Assembly (NCBI GenBank): GCA_020846655.1
Contig: JADLDL010000204.1
Span: 1 to 32,507, forward strand
Direction: 5' to 3'
Source: Saprospiraceae bacterium
GTDB lineage: Bacteria; Bacteroidota; Bacteroidia; Chitinophagales; Saprospiraceae
DNA: 32,507 bases
The notes beneath the pieces are model-generated. The model was not told where the DNA came from. It ran no database searches and saw only the letters and a list, made by a program, of their open reading frames with translations. Below are positions 1 to 7,887 of this stretch, piece after piece. Both the position numbers and the translations under genes were made by a program. Position 1 is the first letter of the stretch; each line of letters starts with the position of its first letter.

Positions 1-2327
1 AGCTCGCGCTTGCCCAACTGGTTGGCAAACTGCGACCAGGATTCGGCATATTGTTTCTGGAAAACGACTTTGTCCTGGGTCGTTTCCCACACAGGGGCCG
101 GGCCCCAGGCCCGTTCGGCAAGGCCCAGCAATTTCGGAAATACCATGTATTCCAGTGTGGCGGGGCCGTTGAGTGTTTCGGACCAAATGAGGCCTTCCAG
201 CCCAAGAATGTTCTTTTTGCCGTATTCCGTCAGGCGGCTTTTGCCAATAAAAATTGATGGATCAATCGGGTTGCCCAGCAAGTCTTCGTTGGCCGTTTTA
301 AAATAATCGAAAGGAATGAAGCCGAAGGCTTTGTCTACATCGGCGTAGGCGCCCCAATAGTAGCCCGGCTCATTAAAATCTTTCTGGTACGCCATGTCAA
401 AATACAAATTGCTCACTGGCCCCAGCACCACCGGATACCCAGCGTTGGCCATTCGGTAGGCCAGGTCTTCGGCGCCCCAGCCCAGCACATTGTTCCAGAC
501 ATACATATGGAAATGGTCATCGGCAAAATCGGGGTTGGGCAGGTAGTGGGTGTTGCCGTCCAATTGGGTCTTGCGCAAGCCGGCTTCCTCCCAGCCCGAC
601 ACCTGAAGGCCGCGTTTGTCCAGCATGTCGCGCATTTTTTTCCAGAAATAATACCACAACTCGGATGTTTCGGACATCGCCCCGGCCTGCATCACTTGCT
701 GGCAGGCGGGCGATTTTTCCCAAACACCGCCCGGCACCTCGTCGCCGCCGAGGTGGATGGTACTCAGCGGCGCCCCAGCCTGGCGGTACATGGCGATCAA
801 TTCGTCGGTCACCTTTTCCACAAAAGCATAGGTGGAGGGCAAGCCCACGCACACCACATTGTCGTTGTACCACTGAACCGACCGGTACACCGAGCGGTCT
901 TCGGGATCAACCAGGCGGTACTGCCGGGCCTCCGCTGGCCGGTTTTCACGCATCAGGCGCTCATAGCGGGCTTCCATCGCTTTGATGGCGGCCCGCGCGT
1001 GGCCCGGCAATTCGATCTCCGGGATCACTTCGATATGGCGCTCGGCGGCGTATTTCAGGATTTGAACAAAAGTCTCCCGCGAGTAGTAGCCCGAGCCGTA
1101 GTTTTTACCGGGCTCGGGGCCGGAACCGTAGGCGGGGTGCAACCACTGGCGTTCCGAACTCGCGTGGCCCCGTTGGCTACCCACTTCGGTCAGTTCGGGC
1201 AAATCAGCAATCTCCAGTCGCCAGCCTTCGTCGTCGCTGAAGTGAAAGTGTAGTTTGTTGAGTTTGTACAAGGACATGACGTCCAGCAACTTGATGATTT
1301 CGGACGCTGGCTGGAAATTCCGGGCGATGTCGACATGCAGGCCCCGGTAGCCGAAGCGCGGCTCATCGCGCAGGTTGAGGCAGGGGAGGGGCACGGTGTT
1401 GGCCGGTTTTTGCCATAATTCCGGCGGCAACAGCGATTTCAAGGATTGAATGCCATAAAAAATACCGGCTGGCGTGGCAGCGCTGATCACCACGCCTTTG
1501 TCGGCCGAAATCGCCAGGGTATAGCCTTCCGGATGCAAAACAGCCGCAGATTTGCGCAGCGAAATACCCACCGGGTGTTCGTTGCGGCCGGTATTGGCTT
1601 GTGTGTTTTTGCCAAACCAAATGGGCCACGAAGCAGCCAGTAGTTCCGCTTCCCGCAGGAATTCGGGCTCGGCGCTGATGGGCGTATTGCCCTCAATAAT
1701 ATCAGCACCGGCCTGCTTGTCCAGGGAAACCGGGGTAGGGAAGATAGGCGGCAGGTTTGCGGCAGGGATGTCGGTTGTGCTTTCGTTTTTCTGAAACAGC
1801 TCGACCGCCGTGGCGGGCAATTTTTGGTCTTCTGCCGAGCGCCGCATCAGGTCGGGGCGGGCCGGCGGCACGATAGTGACCGGCTCCAGGGGGTAGCCTT
1901 TTTCGGGATTGCTGTCAAACACCACATAAAAACCGATGGGCGCATCGGTGCGGTTGATCAGCCAGGCTTCGCTCACCCAATCCAGTTCCAGTTTGGCGCC
2001 TGGGGCGATGCTACTGAAGTTGTCGAGGGCTTGCATCCGGAACCAGTCGCCGCTCAGTTGTTCCACCGAAAAGCCCTGGGCCCGGGAAGATTCGGGCAGA
2101 ATAGGGCGTACAAAGTTGAAATACAAGGACCAGCCTTTGGCGGGGATGCGCGTTTTGCCGCTGTTGTGCAGGCGCAGTTTGGAGAGCGTCTGGCTTTTTC
2201 CCTGGTATTGATTTTGAAGGAGTTCCCATTCCACCCGAAGCTCGGCGGCTTGGAACAGCGGCGCCGTTTGGGCGTTCAGCAGGGTGCTGGCAGGCAGCAA
2301 AAAAAGAAAGGCAAGCAAACGAAGCAT
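1..2327 (-). CDS. GH20 beta-N-acetylhexosaminidase, secreted (3' end outside window)
   Basis: Releases terminal N-acetylglucosamine or N-acetylgalactosamine from chitin-type or glycan oligosaccharides, probably in the periplasm or outside the cell. About 775 residues are visible before the gene leaves the window. A signal peptide (residues 1-20, ending LLNAQ) is followed by a beta-sandwich region like the CHB_HEX N-terminal domain (about 25-170), a GH20b-type domain (about 195-320) and the (beta/alpha)8 catalytic barrel. The family signature HLGGDEVPGG carries the catalytic Asp529-Glu530 pair, as expected for substrate-assisted catalysis through the 2-acetamido group. GYRGLHVDIARNF and LHFHFSDDEGWRLEI are typical barrel segments. 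The start at 2327 gives a good signal peptide. The family assignment is firm; the natural substrate is not visible. Confidence 0.95.
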   Translation of the reverse strand, partial: MLRLLAFLFLLPASTLLNAQTAPLFQAAELRVEWELLQNQYQGKSQTLSKLRLHNSGKTRIPAKGWSLYFNFVRPILPESSRAQGFSVEQLSGDWFRMQALDNFSSIAPGAKLELDWVSEAWLINRTDAPIGFYVVFDSNPEKGYPLEPVTIVPPARPDLMRRSAEDQKLPATAVELFQKNESTTDIPAANLPPIFPTPVSLDKQAGADIIEGNTPISAEPEFLREAELLAASWPIWFGKNTQANTGRNEHPVGISLRKSAAVLHPEGYTLAISADKGVVISAATPAGIFYGIQSLKSLLPPELWQKPANTVPLPCLNLRDEPRFGYRGLHVDIARNFQPASEIIKLLDVMSLYKLNKLHFHFSDDEGWRLEIADLPELTEVGSQRGHASSERQWLHPAYGSGPEPGKNYGSGYYSRETFVQILKYAAERHIEVIPEIELPGHARAAIKAMEARYERLMRENRPAEARQYRLVDPEDRSVYRSVQWYNDNVVCVGLPSTYAFVEKVTDELIAMYRQAGAPLSTIHLGGDEVPGGVWEKSPACQQVMQAGAMSETSELWYYFWKKMRDMLDKRGLQVSGWEEAGLRKTQLDGNTHYLPNPDFADDHFHMYVWNNVLGWGAEDLAYRMANAGYPVVLGPVSNLYFDMAYQKDFNEPGYYWGAYADVDKAFGFIPFDYFKTANEDLLGNPIDPSIFIGKSRLTEYGKKNILGLEGLIWSETLNGPATLEYMVFPKLLGLAERAWGPAPVWETTQDKVVFQKQYAESWSQFANQLGKRE

Positions 2328-2387
2328 AGGGAGGTGTTTTTTTCGCAAAGTAAAAAAAGGAATGCCAAAGTAATGGTCGTTCCTTCC

Positions 2388-3116
2388 TTACCCGTACAAT
2401 TCATAGTGAATCTGCGAGCGGTCGTAGCCCAGCTGAACGAGCAAATTGGCTACCGCCTCATCAATCATATTGCTCCAGCCACAGAGGTAAAAGGCCACAT
2501 CGTCCCGTTTTTCAGCGTATTCTGCCAGGTAAACCTGGTGCACATGGCCCCGGTAGCCTGGCCAACCGGCCTCTTGCGACAACACGACATCATATCGAAA
2601 GCCCGGCCAGCTCTTCGCCAGGTCTTCAAATTCTTGGCGGTATAAAATGTCGGCCTCCCGGCGGGTTCCAAAAATCAAATGTACCCGGCGGTGGGCTTTT
2701 CCAGACCCTAACAAGTCGCGGATCATGCTCCGGAAAGGCGCAACCCCCGTGCCGGTACACACCAGCACCAGGTCTTTTTCAAGGGTGTCGGGCAGGAAAA
2801 AAGCGCCTTCCGGCCCTTTCCAACGCAGCGACGAGCCCGGCTGTACTTCCTCGAACAAATACTGGGAGCCCAGCCCATTGGGTGCTTTCACAATGCACAA
2901 TTCCAGGGCGCCGGCATCCTCATGCGGGGCATTGGCGATGGAATAACTGCGCCAGCGTTGCAGGCGTTTATCGCCAATGGGCAAATCGATGGTGATGAAT
3001 TGCCCGGCTTTGAAGGCCGGTTTGTCCGCAGCGGGTACATCCAACCAGAAGCGGCGGACGGTAGGCGAGGCGTCCTCTATTTTTGTAACAATACTATCGT
3101 ACCAGGTAACAGGCAT
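2388..3116 (-). CDS. Ferredoxin/flavodoxin-NADP(+) reductase-like FAD oxidoreductase
   Basis: A 242-residue single-polypeptide flavoreductase of the FNR superfamily, moving electrons between NAD(P)H and an unidentified acceptor. The N-terminal FAD-binding barrel carries RSYS (residues 56-59), the isoalloxazine-binding RxYS motif. The NAD(P)-binding half has GTGVAPF (122-128) and the late CG motif at 212-213 (FYLCGWSNMIDEA). It ends in Tyr-Gly, with the tyrosine penultimate, where FNRs place an aromatic residue against the flavin. The reading frame is open further upstream, but that stretch overlaps the end of the neighbouring kinase gene; the ATG at 3116 gives the normal FNR start (MPVTWYDSIV). 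It lies 61 bp after the GHMP kinase in the same direction, so co-transcription is possible. Physiological partner unknown. Confidence 0.88.
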   Translation of the reverse strand: MPVTWYDSIVTKIEDASPTVRRFWLDVPAADKPAFKAGQFITIDLPIGDKRLQRWRSYSIANAPHEDAGALELCIVKAPNGLGSQYLFEEVQPGSSLRWKGPEGAFFLPDTLEKDLVLVCTGTGVAPFRSMIRDLLGSGKAHRRVHLIFGTRREADILYRQEFEDLAKSWPGFRYDVVLSQEAGWPGYRGHVHQVYLAEYAEKRDDVAFYLCGWSNMIDEAVANLLVQLGYDRSQIHYELYG

Positions 3117-3177
3117 ACTCAAAATGACTTCCGGTGAACGGTATGCGCAGCATAACAGCACTGCTCTTGCTATTGTT

Positions 3178-4113
3178 TTACAGCACCATGTCCGCGTAGG
3201 GAATGCAGGTGGTAAATCCTTTTGCCGCAAAATACTGCCGAATGTGCTCCCCGGACTCCGGGCTGGCCGCCAGCACAAAATCGCCGCCCCAGGCCCCCAG
3301 GCTTTTGACCTGTCCCGGGAAATCGGAAAAATACAACTCCTGTACCCGGGGCAAACGTAGGGCCGCACTGATGAGCGCTTCGTGTTCGGACAAGATGCTG
3401 CTGAACCCGGCTAAGGTTTCGGCCCGTAGGCAACGTTCGGTGAGCTGCGTCAGTGCCGACACCAAGCCTGTATCCTGTTGTGCGTGCGCCCGGTAATGCC
3501 GGATGCCCGCACGGCTGTCCTGTTTTTTATCCAAAAAAACAAAAAACAAGTGCTCTGCAAAGGCCGGCCGAAACGCGACCGGTTGCACCTGCGGCCTGTC
3601 AGCCGCCAGGCGGTAGAGCAGCGGCCCTTGCGCAAACGCGCAGGCAATATCGTAGCCGGAGCCACCGAGGGTATCGAAAAGGACCGCGTAGGGATCCGCT
3701 GCGGCCCATTGCGCCAGCAACGCGATGAGCGTACTGCTGGTGCCCAGCCCCCATTGGCGTGGGAAATCAGTTTGGGTAAATACCTGGAGCCCGCCGACTG
3801 CCGGGTGCAAAAATTCGCGGTTTTGGGCCCGGCAACTGCGCAGGATATGCCCGAGGGTAGTGGCGGTTTCGGGTTGCTCGGTTTGAAGCACTGCCAAGTC
3901 GGTACTGTCGAAGCGGGCTTCGAACCAGGACTGTCCGCGCTCGTCGAGGCTGCGCCACTGGATTTGACCCGGGGTTTCGGTTGGCAGCACCCGCAACGAC
4001 TGCCCGTAGCGTACCGGCAACGCCAGCGCCAGGGCGCCGTCGAGCACGGCGTATTCGGCGGTGAGCAACAGTTTGCCTTGTGCCCGGCTTTCCCAAAGGA
4101 GTTCAACTGGCAT
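3178..4113 (-). CDS. GYDIA-family GHMP kinase (possible mevalonate-pathway kinase)
   Basis: A 311-residue small-molecule kinase of the GHMP superfamily (galactokinase, homoserine kinase, mevalonate kinase, phosphomevalonate kinase). The ATP-binding motif appears as WGLGTSST at residues 121-128, and the family-defining GGSGYDIA at 150-157. A C-terminal glycine-rich motif (WGGDF, from W275) matches GHMP motif 3. The N-terminus GKLLLTAEYAVLDGA matches the start of mevalonate-type kinases. Bacteroidota use this subfamily where a mevalonate-pathway kinase would be expected, but the substrate cannot be read from sequence. Its start codon lies inside the end of aroA (11 bp overlap), implying translational coupling. 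Confidence 0.85.
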   Translation of the reverse strand: MPVELLWESRAQGKLLLTAEYAVLDGALALALPVRYGQSLRVLPTETPGQIQWRSLDERGQSWFEARFDSTDLAVLQTEQPETATTLGHILRSCRAQNREFLHPAVGGLQVFTQTDFPRQWGLGTSSTLIALLAQWAAADPYAVLFDTLGGSGYDIACAFAQGPLLYRLAADRPQVQPVAFRPAFAEHLFFVFLDKKQDSRAGIRHYRAHAQQDTGLVSALTQLTERCLRAETLAGFSSILSEHEALISAALRLPRVQELYFSDFPGQVKSLGAWGGDFVLAASPESGEHIRQYFAAKGFTTCIPYADMVL

Positions 4114-5446
4114 GGTCTTTCTGTTTTTCGCACTGAAAACCTACCAGCGCCAGGTGGTCCCAAAACATCGGGTACGATTTGGCTACTACGGCCGGGTGTT
4201 CGATGCCGATCGGGGCAAACATAGCCAAGGGGGCAAAGGACATGGCCATGCGGTGGTCGCCGTAGCTCGCGAAATGCGGTGCAGCAGCCCAGGCAGCGGC
4301 GCCTTCGACCCGGTAGGCCGCACTTCCCGGCACCGGGCCAAACGACACCCCGATTTTGGCCAGCTCGGTTTGCAACGCCGCTGTCCGGTCGGTTTCCTTA
4401 ATGGCCAGCGTTTCCAGGCCCGAAAACTCGCCTGGTACGCCCAATCCTGCACAAACCACGGCCAGGGTTTGGGCAATGTCCGGGCATTCCAGAAAATTCC
4501 AGCGGAATTCAGCCGGCCGGATGGCCGGGTCGCGGCGGAGATTGACCCCACCCCCAGCCCCTCCCCAGGGGGGGAGGGGAGAATTGGAGCCGCTGAGGCG
4601 GCTCCCCTCCCCCCCTGGGGAGGGGCTGGGGGTGGGGTCAACTATTTGGGTCTGAACGCCAAACGTTTGCATCATGGTTGCCAGTACGGCATCGCCTTGC
4701 CAACTGTCGGCAAACAGGCCTTCGAGCGTTAAATCGACGTCCTCGCCAAAGGCTGCCAGGGCATACCAATAGGAGGCAGCCGACCAATCGGCCTCGATTC
4801 GGAGCATGCGGGGCTGGTAGCCGCCGGGCTGCACCACAATATTGTCGCCTTGCCAATCTACCGTTGCGCCGAAATAGCGCATCATGCGCAGGGTCATTTC
4901 CAGGTAGGGTTTGGACACGAGGGCGCCTTCGGGAATGAGTTCCAGCCCGCCGGGCAGGTAGGGGGCAATCAGGAGCAGGGCCGACAGAAACTGGCTGCTC
5001 ACATCGGCTTGCACCCGGATGCTGCGCCTGACCGATCCCGAAGTAGCCAATTCGCCAATTTGCAGGGGCGGGTAGCCTTCTTTTTCCAAAAAACGAATAT
5101 CAGCGCCGAGGCTGCGCAGCGCTTGTACCAGCGCGCCAACGGGGCGTTGCTGCATGCGGGCCGAGCCGGTCAGGATCTGGACGCCGGGCTGAAGCGCCAG
5201 GTAGGCGGTCAGAAACCGGAAGGTGGTGCCGGCGTCGCCGGCGTCGTAAGGGCTGGATGCCTGGCCCAGCAGGCGCTGCAAGGTGCGGGTGTCCTTTGAG
5301 GTCGACAGGTTGGAGAGCCAGTTGGCCGGCTCCACGCCAGCCAAGGCCAAGGCGATGAGTGCCCGGTTGCTAAGGCTTTTGGACCCGTCGAGAGCCAGAT
5401 GGCCGCGCAACGAGCGATCGGGTTTGGAGAGCCGGAGAATTTCCAT
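4103..5446 (-). CDS. aroA: 3-phosphoshikimate 1-carboxyvinyltransferase (EPSP synthase) with in-frame palindromic insert
   Basis: Shikimate-pathway enzyme that transfers the enolpyruvyl group of PEP to shikimate-3-phosphate. Recognisable elements: DGSKSLSNRALI (Lys23, Ser24, Arg28 bind substrate), the DAGTTFRFLTAYLAL segment, ECPDIAQTLAV with the catalytic Asp at 323, KETDR, and GDHRMAMSFAPLA near the C-terminus. The protein is 447 residues, longer than usual for the family. The excess is a low-complexity block at residues 269-302 (VDPTPSPSPGGEG to GGAGGGVN), encoded by a perfect palindrome (separate entry). It lies about 20 residues before the catalytic Asp and keeps the frame open, so the gene looks functional. 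The start at 5446 was chosen because MEILRLSKPDR is the natural N-terminus; the upstream extension would run into the divergent promoter region. Confidence 0.95.
   Translation of the reverse strand: MEILRLSKPDRSLRGHLALDGSKSLSNRALIALALAGVEPANWLSNLSTSKDTRTLQRLLGQASSPYDAGDAGTTFRFLTAYLALQPGVQILTGSARMQQRPVGALVQALRSLGADIRFLEKEGYPPLQIGELATSGSVRRSIRVQADVSSQFLSALLLIAPYLPGGLELIPEGALVSKPYLEMTLRMMRYFGATVDWQGDNIVVQPGGYQPRMLRIEADWSAASYWYALAAFGEDVDLTLEGLFADSWQGDAVLATMMQTFGVQTQIVDPTPSPSPGGEGSRLSGSNSPLPPWGGAGGGVNLRRDPAIRPAEFRWNFLECPDIAQTLAVVCAGLGVPGEFSGLETLAIKETDRTAALQTELAKIGVSFGPVPGSAAYRVEGAAAWAAAPHFASYGDHRMAMSFAPLAMFAPIGIEHPAVVAKSYPMFWDHLALVGFQCEKQKDHAS
4542..4641. repeat. Perfect 100 bp palindromic repeat element inserted in aroA
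   Basis: Two 40 bp arms (4542-4581 and 4602-4641) are exact reverse complements, separated by a 20 bp loop that itself contains a short inverted repeat (GAGCCGC at 4587-4593 with GCGGCTC at 4598-4604). The element is C/G-runs rich and is open in aroA's frame and several others. Both strands encode nearly the same Pro/Ser/Gly-rich peptide beginning DPTPSPSPGGEG and ending GGAGGGVN. Together with one flanking base on each side it forms a 102 nt block (34 codons). This resembles protein-tolerated palindromic repeats such as the Rickettsia palindromic elements, but homology to them is not claimed. Confidence 0.9.
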
Positions 5447-5503
5447 ACGGGCAAAGAAACGGGGATTTGTGGAAATGCGGGGCGGCGATGCCGGCGAATC
5501 GCC

Positions 5504-5511
5504 TATTTTTG
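5504..5511 (+). promoter_or_regulatory. TAnnTTTG -7 box for the uracil-DNA glycosylase gene
   Basis: TATTTTTG ends five bases before the ATG at 5517, so initiation at the usual distance would fall at or next to the start codon, implying a leaderless or nearly leaderless mRNA. No clear -33 TTTG was found. Confidence 0.5.
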
Positions 5512-5516
5512 CCCGC

Positions 5517-6200
5517 ATGAGTTTTGCCGACCAAGTCATTGCTTTTACGCGCCATTTGCGCCTGCCCGGGATCGAACTGCCACCTGGTTTTGAGTGGCTG
5601 TTTCCATACGGAGACCCGGAAACCCTGCGCGCGTTGACTGCTTTTTACCAAAAGTTTTATGCTAAGCCGGGGGCGCGGCACTTTATTTTTGGGATCAATC
5701 CGGGCCGTTTTGGGGCGGGCGTCACCGGCGTGCCGTTTACGGACCCGGTGCGGCTGGAAGCGGATTGCGGTATTGTCAATTCATTTCCCAAAAAACAGGA
5801 ACTCTCTGCGCAGTTTGTGTGGCATTTTATCCGGGCTTATGGTGGTCCAGAGACGTTTTGCCGTGATTTTTACATCACCTCCCTGTCGCCGCTGGGTTTT
5901 ATTCGGGAGGGCATCAACATCAACTACTACGATGACCGGCAGTTGCTGAAAGCCGTGGAGCCGTTTATCGTGTGGAACATCCGCACCCAACTGGAGTTTG
6001 GGGCCCGGCGCGAGGCGGCAGTTTGCCTGGGCGAGGGGCAGAATTTTAAGGCTTTTCAAAAAATAAATGCCGTGCATGGTTTTTTCAGAGAAATCATTCC
6101 GCTGCCTCACCCGCGCTGGGTGATGCAGTACCGCCGCAAACGCCTGGATGAATTTATCGGCCAGTACGTGGCTACCCTACGGTCCTTGTCCACCGGATAG
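5517..6200 (+). CDS. SMUG2-like uracil-DNA glycosylase family protein
   Basis: A 227-residue member of the uracil-DNA glycosylase superfamily, closest in appearance to the SMUG2/DUF4918 group common in Bacteroidota. These enzymes remove uracil or damaged pyrimidines at the start of base-excision repair. Motif 1 is visible as FGINPGRFGAG (GINPG at residues 59-63), followed by the GVPFTDP segment. The C-terminal DNA-intercalating/catalytic motif is HPRW starting at His198. No Fe-S cysteine cluster is present, arguing against UDG families 4 and 5. The ATG at 5517 (MSFADQVIAF) is preferred over longer in-frame starts because a -7 promoter box sits directly before it. It is divergent from aroA with a 70 bp shared upstream region. 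Confidence 0.85.
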   Translation: MSFADQVIAFTRHLRLPGIELPPGFEWLFPYGDPETLRALTAFYQKFYAKPGARHFIFGINPGRFGAGVTGVPFTDPVRLEADCGIVNSFPKKQELSAQFVWHFIRAYGGPETFCRDFYITSLSPLGFIREGININYYDDRQLLKAVEPFIVWNIRTQLEFGARREAAVCLGEGQNFKAFQKINAVHGFFREIIPLPHPRWVMQYRRKRLDEFIGQYVATLRSLSTG

Positions 6201-6205
6201 CTGTC

Positions 6206-6261
6206 GTTCAGCATCATATTATATTCACCCATTGACCACATTCACGAATTGGCCACATTCA
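6206..6261. repeat. Short degenerate 17 bp tandem repeat
   Basis: TTCA recurs exactly every 17 bp (6207, 6224, 6241, 6258). The two central units (6223-6239 and 6240-6256) agree at 14 of 17 positions and contain TTGACCAC/TTGGCCAC. It lies between the convergent ends of the glycosylase and lipoprotein genes. Function unknown. Confidence 0.5.
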
Positions 6262-6271
6262 TCTCCTGTGT

Positions 6272-6529
6272 TTAGCGCGGCATGGTGCGCAGTTGCTGCT
6301 GGATTTCGCGGATGCGTTCTTTTTTGATGGAATCGACGAGTTGGGGCAGTTCGGTCCGGCGACGGGTGGCGCACTGGGTATCCAGTTCGATGCGGGCCTG
6401 GCGCATTTGCAGGGAGGAAATGGAATCGATGGCCTGGCGGGTGTCGGCATCAAGCGGCGTGTTGGAGCCGCCGCAGGCTATGGCGCAAACGCAAAGGAGG
6501 GAAAGCACAAAACGCAACAGATTTCGCAT
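6272..6529 (-). CDS. Small predicted lipoprotein
   Basis: An 85-residue protein with a short basic N-terminus, a hydrophobic stretch (residues 4-17) and a lipobox-like CAIAC followed by GGSN, so the cysteine at about position 19 would be lipidated after signal peptidase II cleavage. The mature part is charged and probably helical (RQAIDSISSLQMRQARIEL and SIKKERIREIQQQL), with one further cysteine. No family was recognised. The GGSN after the Cys suggests envelope localisation. The start at 6529 is the only one giving a signal sequence. Confidence 0.7.
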   Translation of the reverse strand: MRNLLRFVLSLLCVCAIACGGSNTPLDADTRQAIDSISSLQMRQARIELDTQCATRRRTELPQLVDSIKKERIREIQQQLRTMPR

Positions 6530-6731
6530 CCGGGAGGGTGGTTTTAGCGCTCAAAAATCCGGTTTTTGCGGGACTTTACCGGGTTGTTTCTGCTGAAAAT
6601 AAATACTGCTCCGGGAATTGTGCCCGTGGCCTTGGGCTTCCGGCCGGGCATATGGCGGTTCTTTGCGAGGGAAGAATAACTTTTGCTGCCGGAAGTCCGC
6701 AGTTCGGGGTAGATGGTTGGCGGTAAAGTTC

Positions 6732-6739
6732 TACTTTTG
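6732..6739 (+). promoter_or_regulatory. TAnnTTTG -7 box upstream of pssA
   Basis: TACTTTTG matches the Bacteroidota -7 consensus and would give a leader of roughly 70 nt before the ATG at 6817. No convincing -33 element is seen. The rest of the 287 bp gap 6530-6816 holds no gene that I can support. Confidence 0.45.
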
Positions 6740-6816
6740 CCGGAAAGGAAGACCTAAACGGGCCGGCATTCCTGGACGGATGCTAGCACGGGTGGTTTTT
6801 CCCTGATTCAAAAAAT

Positions 6817-7593
6817 ATGCGCCAACAGATTCCCAATTTTTTCACGCTCTCCAACCTGTTTTGCGGGTGCTGCGCGCTGGTGCTGCTGCTGAACGGCGAG
6901 CCTGTGGCTGCGGCCTGGTTTACGCTGGGTTCCTTTGTGTGCGACTATGCCGATGGAATGGCGGCGCGGGCACTGGGCGTGTCGTCGCCGATGGGCCGGG
7001 AGTTGGATTCGCTGGCAGATGTGGTCAGTTTTGGGGTAGTGCCGGGCATGATGTTGTACGGCATGCTGACGAGGATACAAGGTACGCCGGCAATTGGGTG
7101 GACCCTGTACCCGCCCTTGTCGGCTTTGCCGTTTGCGGCGCCGGGGGCTTTGCCCTGGTGCCTGGCGGCTACGCCGGCTTTTGTGTTGTCGATGTTTTCG
7201 GCGTATCGCCTGGCCAAGTTTAACCTCGATACCCGCCAGAAAAACTATTTTATCGGCCTCAGCACGCCGGGTTGTACGGTATTTGTGCTGGGTTTGTGCC
7301 TGTCGGTGCAGCACAATCGGTTTGGCTGCGGTGAATTCTTTATGGCGCAACCCTGGCTGGTGTATGCGCTGGTTGGACTGTTTTCCTACCTGCTGGTGAG
7401 CGAAATACCGATGTTTGGCATGAAGATTCGTTCGCTGCGCCTGCGCGACAATCTCTTCAGCCTGGCCTTTCTGGCCGTCTTTATCCTGCTGGTGTTATTT
7501 TTGAAAGAACTGGCGTTTTCCGCCGTCATCGTTTTGTATATTTTGGTTTCTATTGTATTGAAAAACAGGATTTTATCCGGCGAACCCATTTAA
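6817..7593 (+). CDS. pssA: CDP-diacylglycerol--serine O-phosphatidyltransferase
   Basis: Integral membrane enzyme that makes phosphatidylserine from CDP-diacylglycerol and serine, the first step towards phosphatidylethanolamine. The CDP-alcohol phosphatidyltransferase signature is complete: Asp43, Asp46-Gly47, Ala50-Arg51, Gly60, Asp64 and Asp68 (DYADGMAARALGVSSPMGRE followed by LDSLAD), which bind the two metal ions and the CDP moiety. The start NFFTLSNLFCG is typical of bacterial PssA type II. Several further hydrophobic helices follow, ending at residue 258. It heads a run with purS and rsmI separated by about 21 bp each, so the three are probably one transcript. Serine as acceptor is inferred from subfamily resemblance. 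Confidence 0.93.
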   Translation: MRQQIPNFFTLSNLFCGCCALVLLLNGEPVAAAWFTLGSFVCDYADGMAARALGVSSPMGRELDSLADVVSFGVVPGMMLYGMLTRIQGTPAIGWTLYPPLSALPFAAPGALPWCLAATPAFVLSMFSAYRLAKFNLDTRQKNYFIGLSTPGCTVFVLGLCLSVQHNRFGCGEFFMAQPWLVYALVGLFSYLLVSEIPMFGMKIRSLRLRDNLFSLAFLAVFILLVLFLKELAFSAVIVLYILVSIVLKNRILSGEPI

Positions 7594-7614
7594 CGTGCAC
7601 TGCCCTTTTTGAAT

Positions 7615-7866
7615 ATGAAATTTATTGCTGAAATCAACATCATGCCCCACAAAGAACTGCTCGACCCGCAAGGAAAAGCAGTGGTCAACAACCTCAAACA
7701 CCTGGAGCTGAGCGGCGTGGCCGATGTTCGGATCGGGCGCCACGTGACCATGGCCCTGGAAGCCGCTTCGGATGCCGAGGCCCGGCAAAAGGTGGAAACC
7801 GCCTGCCAGAAGTTGCTGGCCAACGTTATCATGGAAACCTATTCGTACGAACTTCAGGCAGAATAA
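7615..7866 (+). CDS. purS: Phosphoribosylformylglycinamidine synthase subunit PurS
   Basis: An 83-residue small subunit of the PurSQL FGAM synthase complex of purine synthesis, which bridges the glutaminase (PurQ) and synthetase (PurL). It shows the family pattern: KFIAEINIMPHKELLDPQGK, then VADVRIGRHVTMAL, and a C-terminal LLANVIMETYSYEL. The length is normal for PurS. An in-frame TTG lies two codons upstream at 7609; the ATG at 7615 is preferred. PurQ and PurL are not in the window, and Bacteroidota often have a fused PurL, so PurS may act with a remote partner or as a stand-alone copy. Confidence 0.9.
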   Translation: MKFIAEINIMPHKELLDPQGKAVVNNLKHLELSGVADVRIGRHVTMALEAASDAEARQKVETACQKLLANVIMETYSYELQAE

Positions 7867-7887
7867 GCCTGGCCTCCCCACAACCCC

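Noticed and set aside
507-1253. 248-residue open frame on the plus strand
   Set aside because: Antisense to the GH20 catalytic domain and without recognisable motifs.
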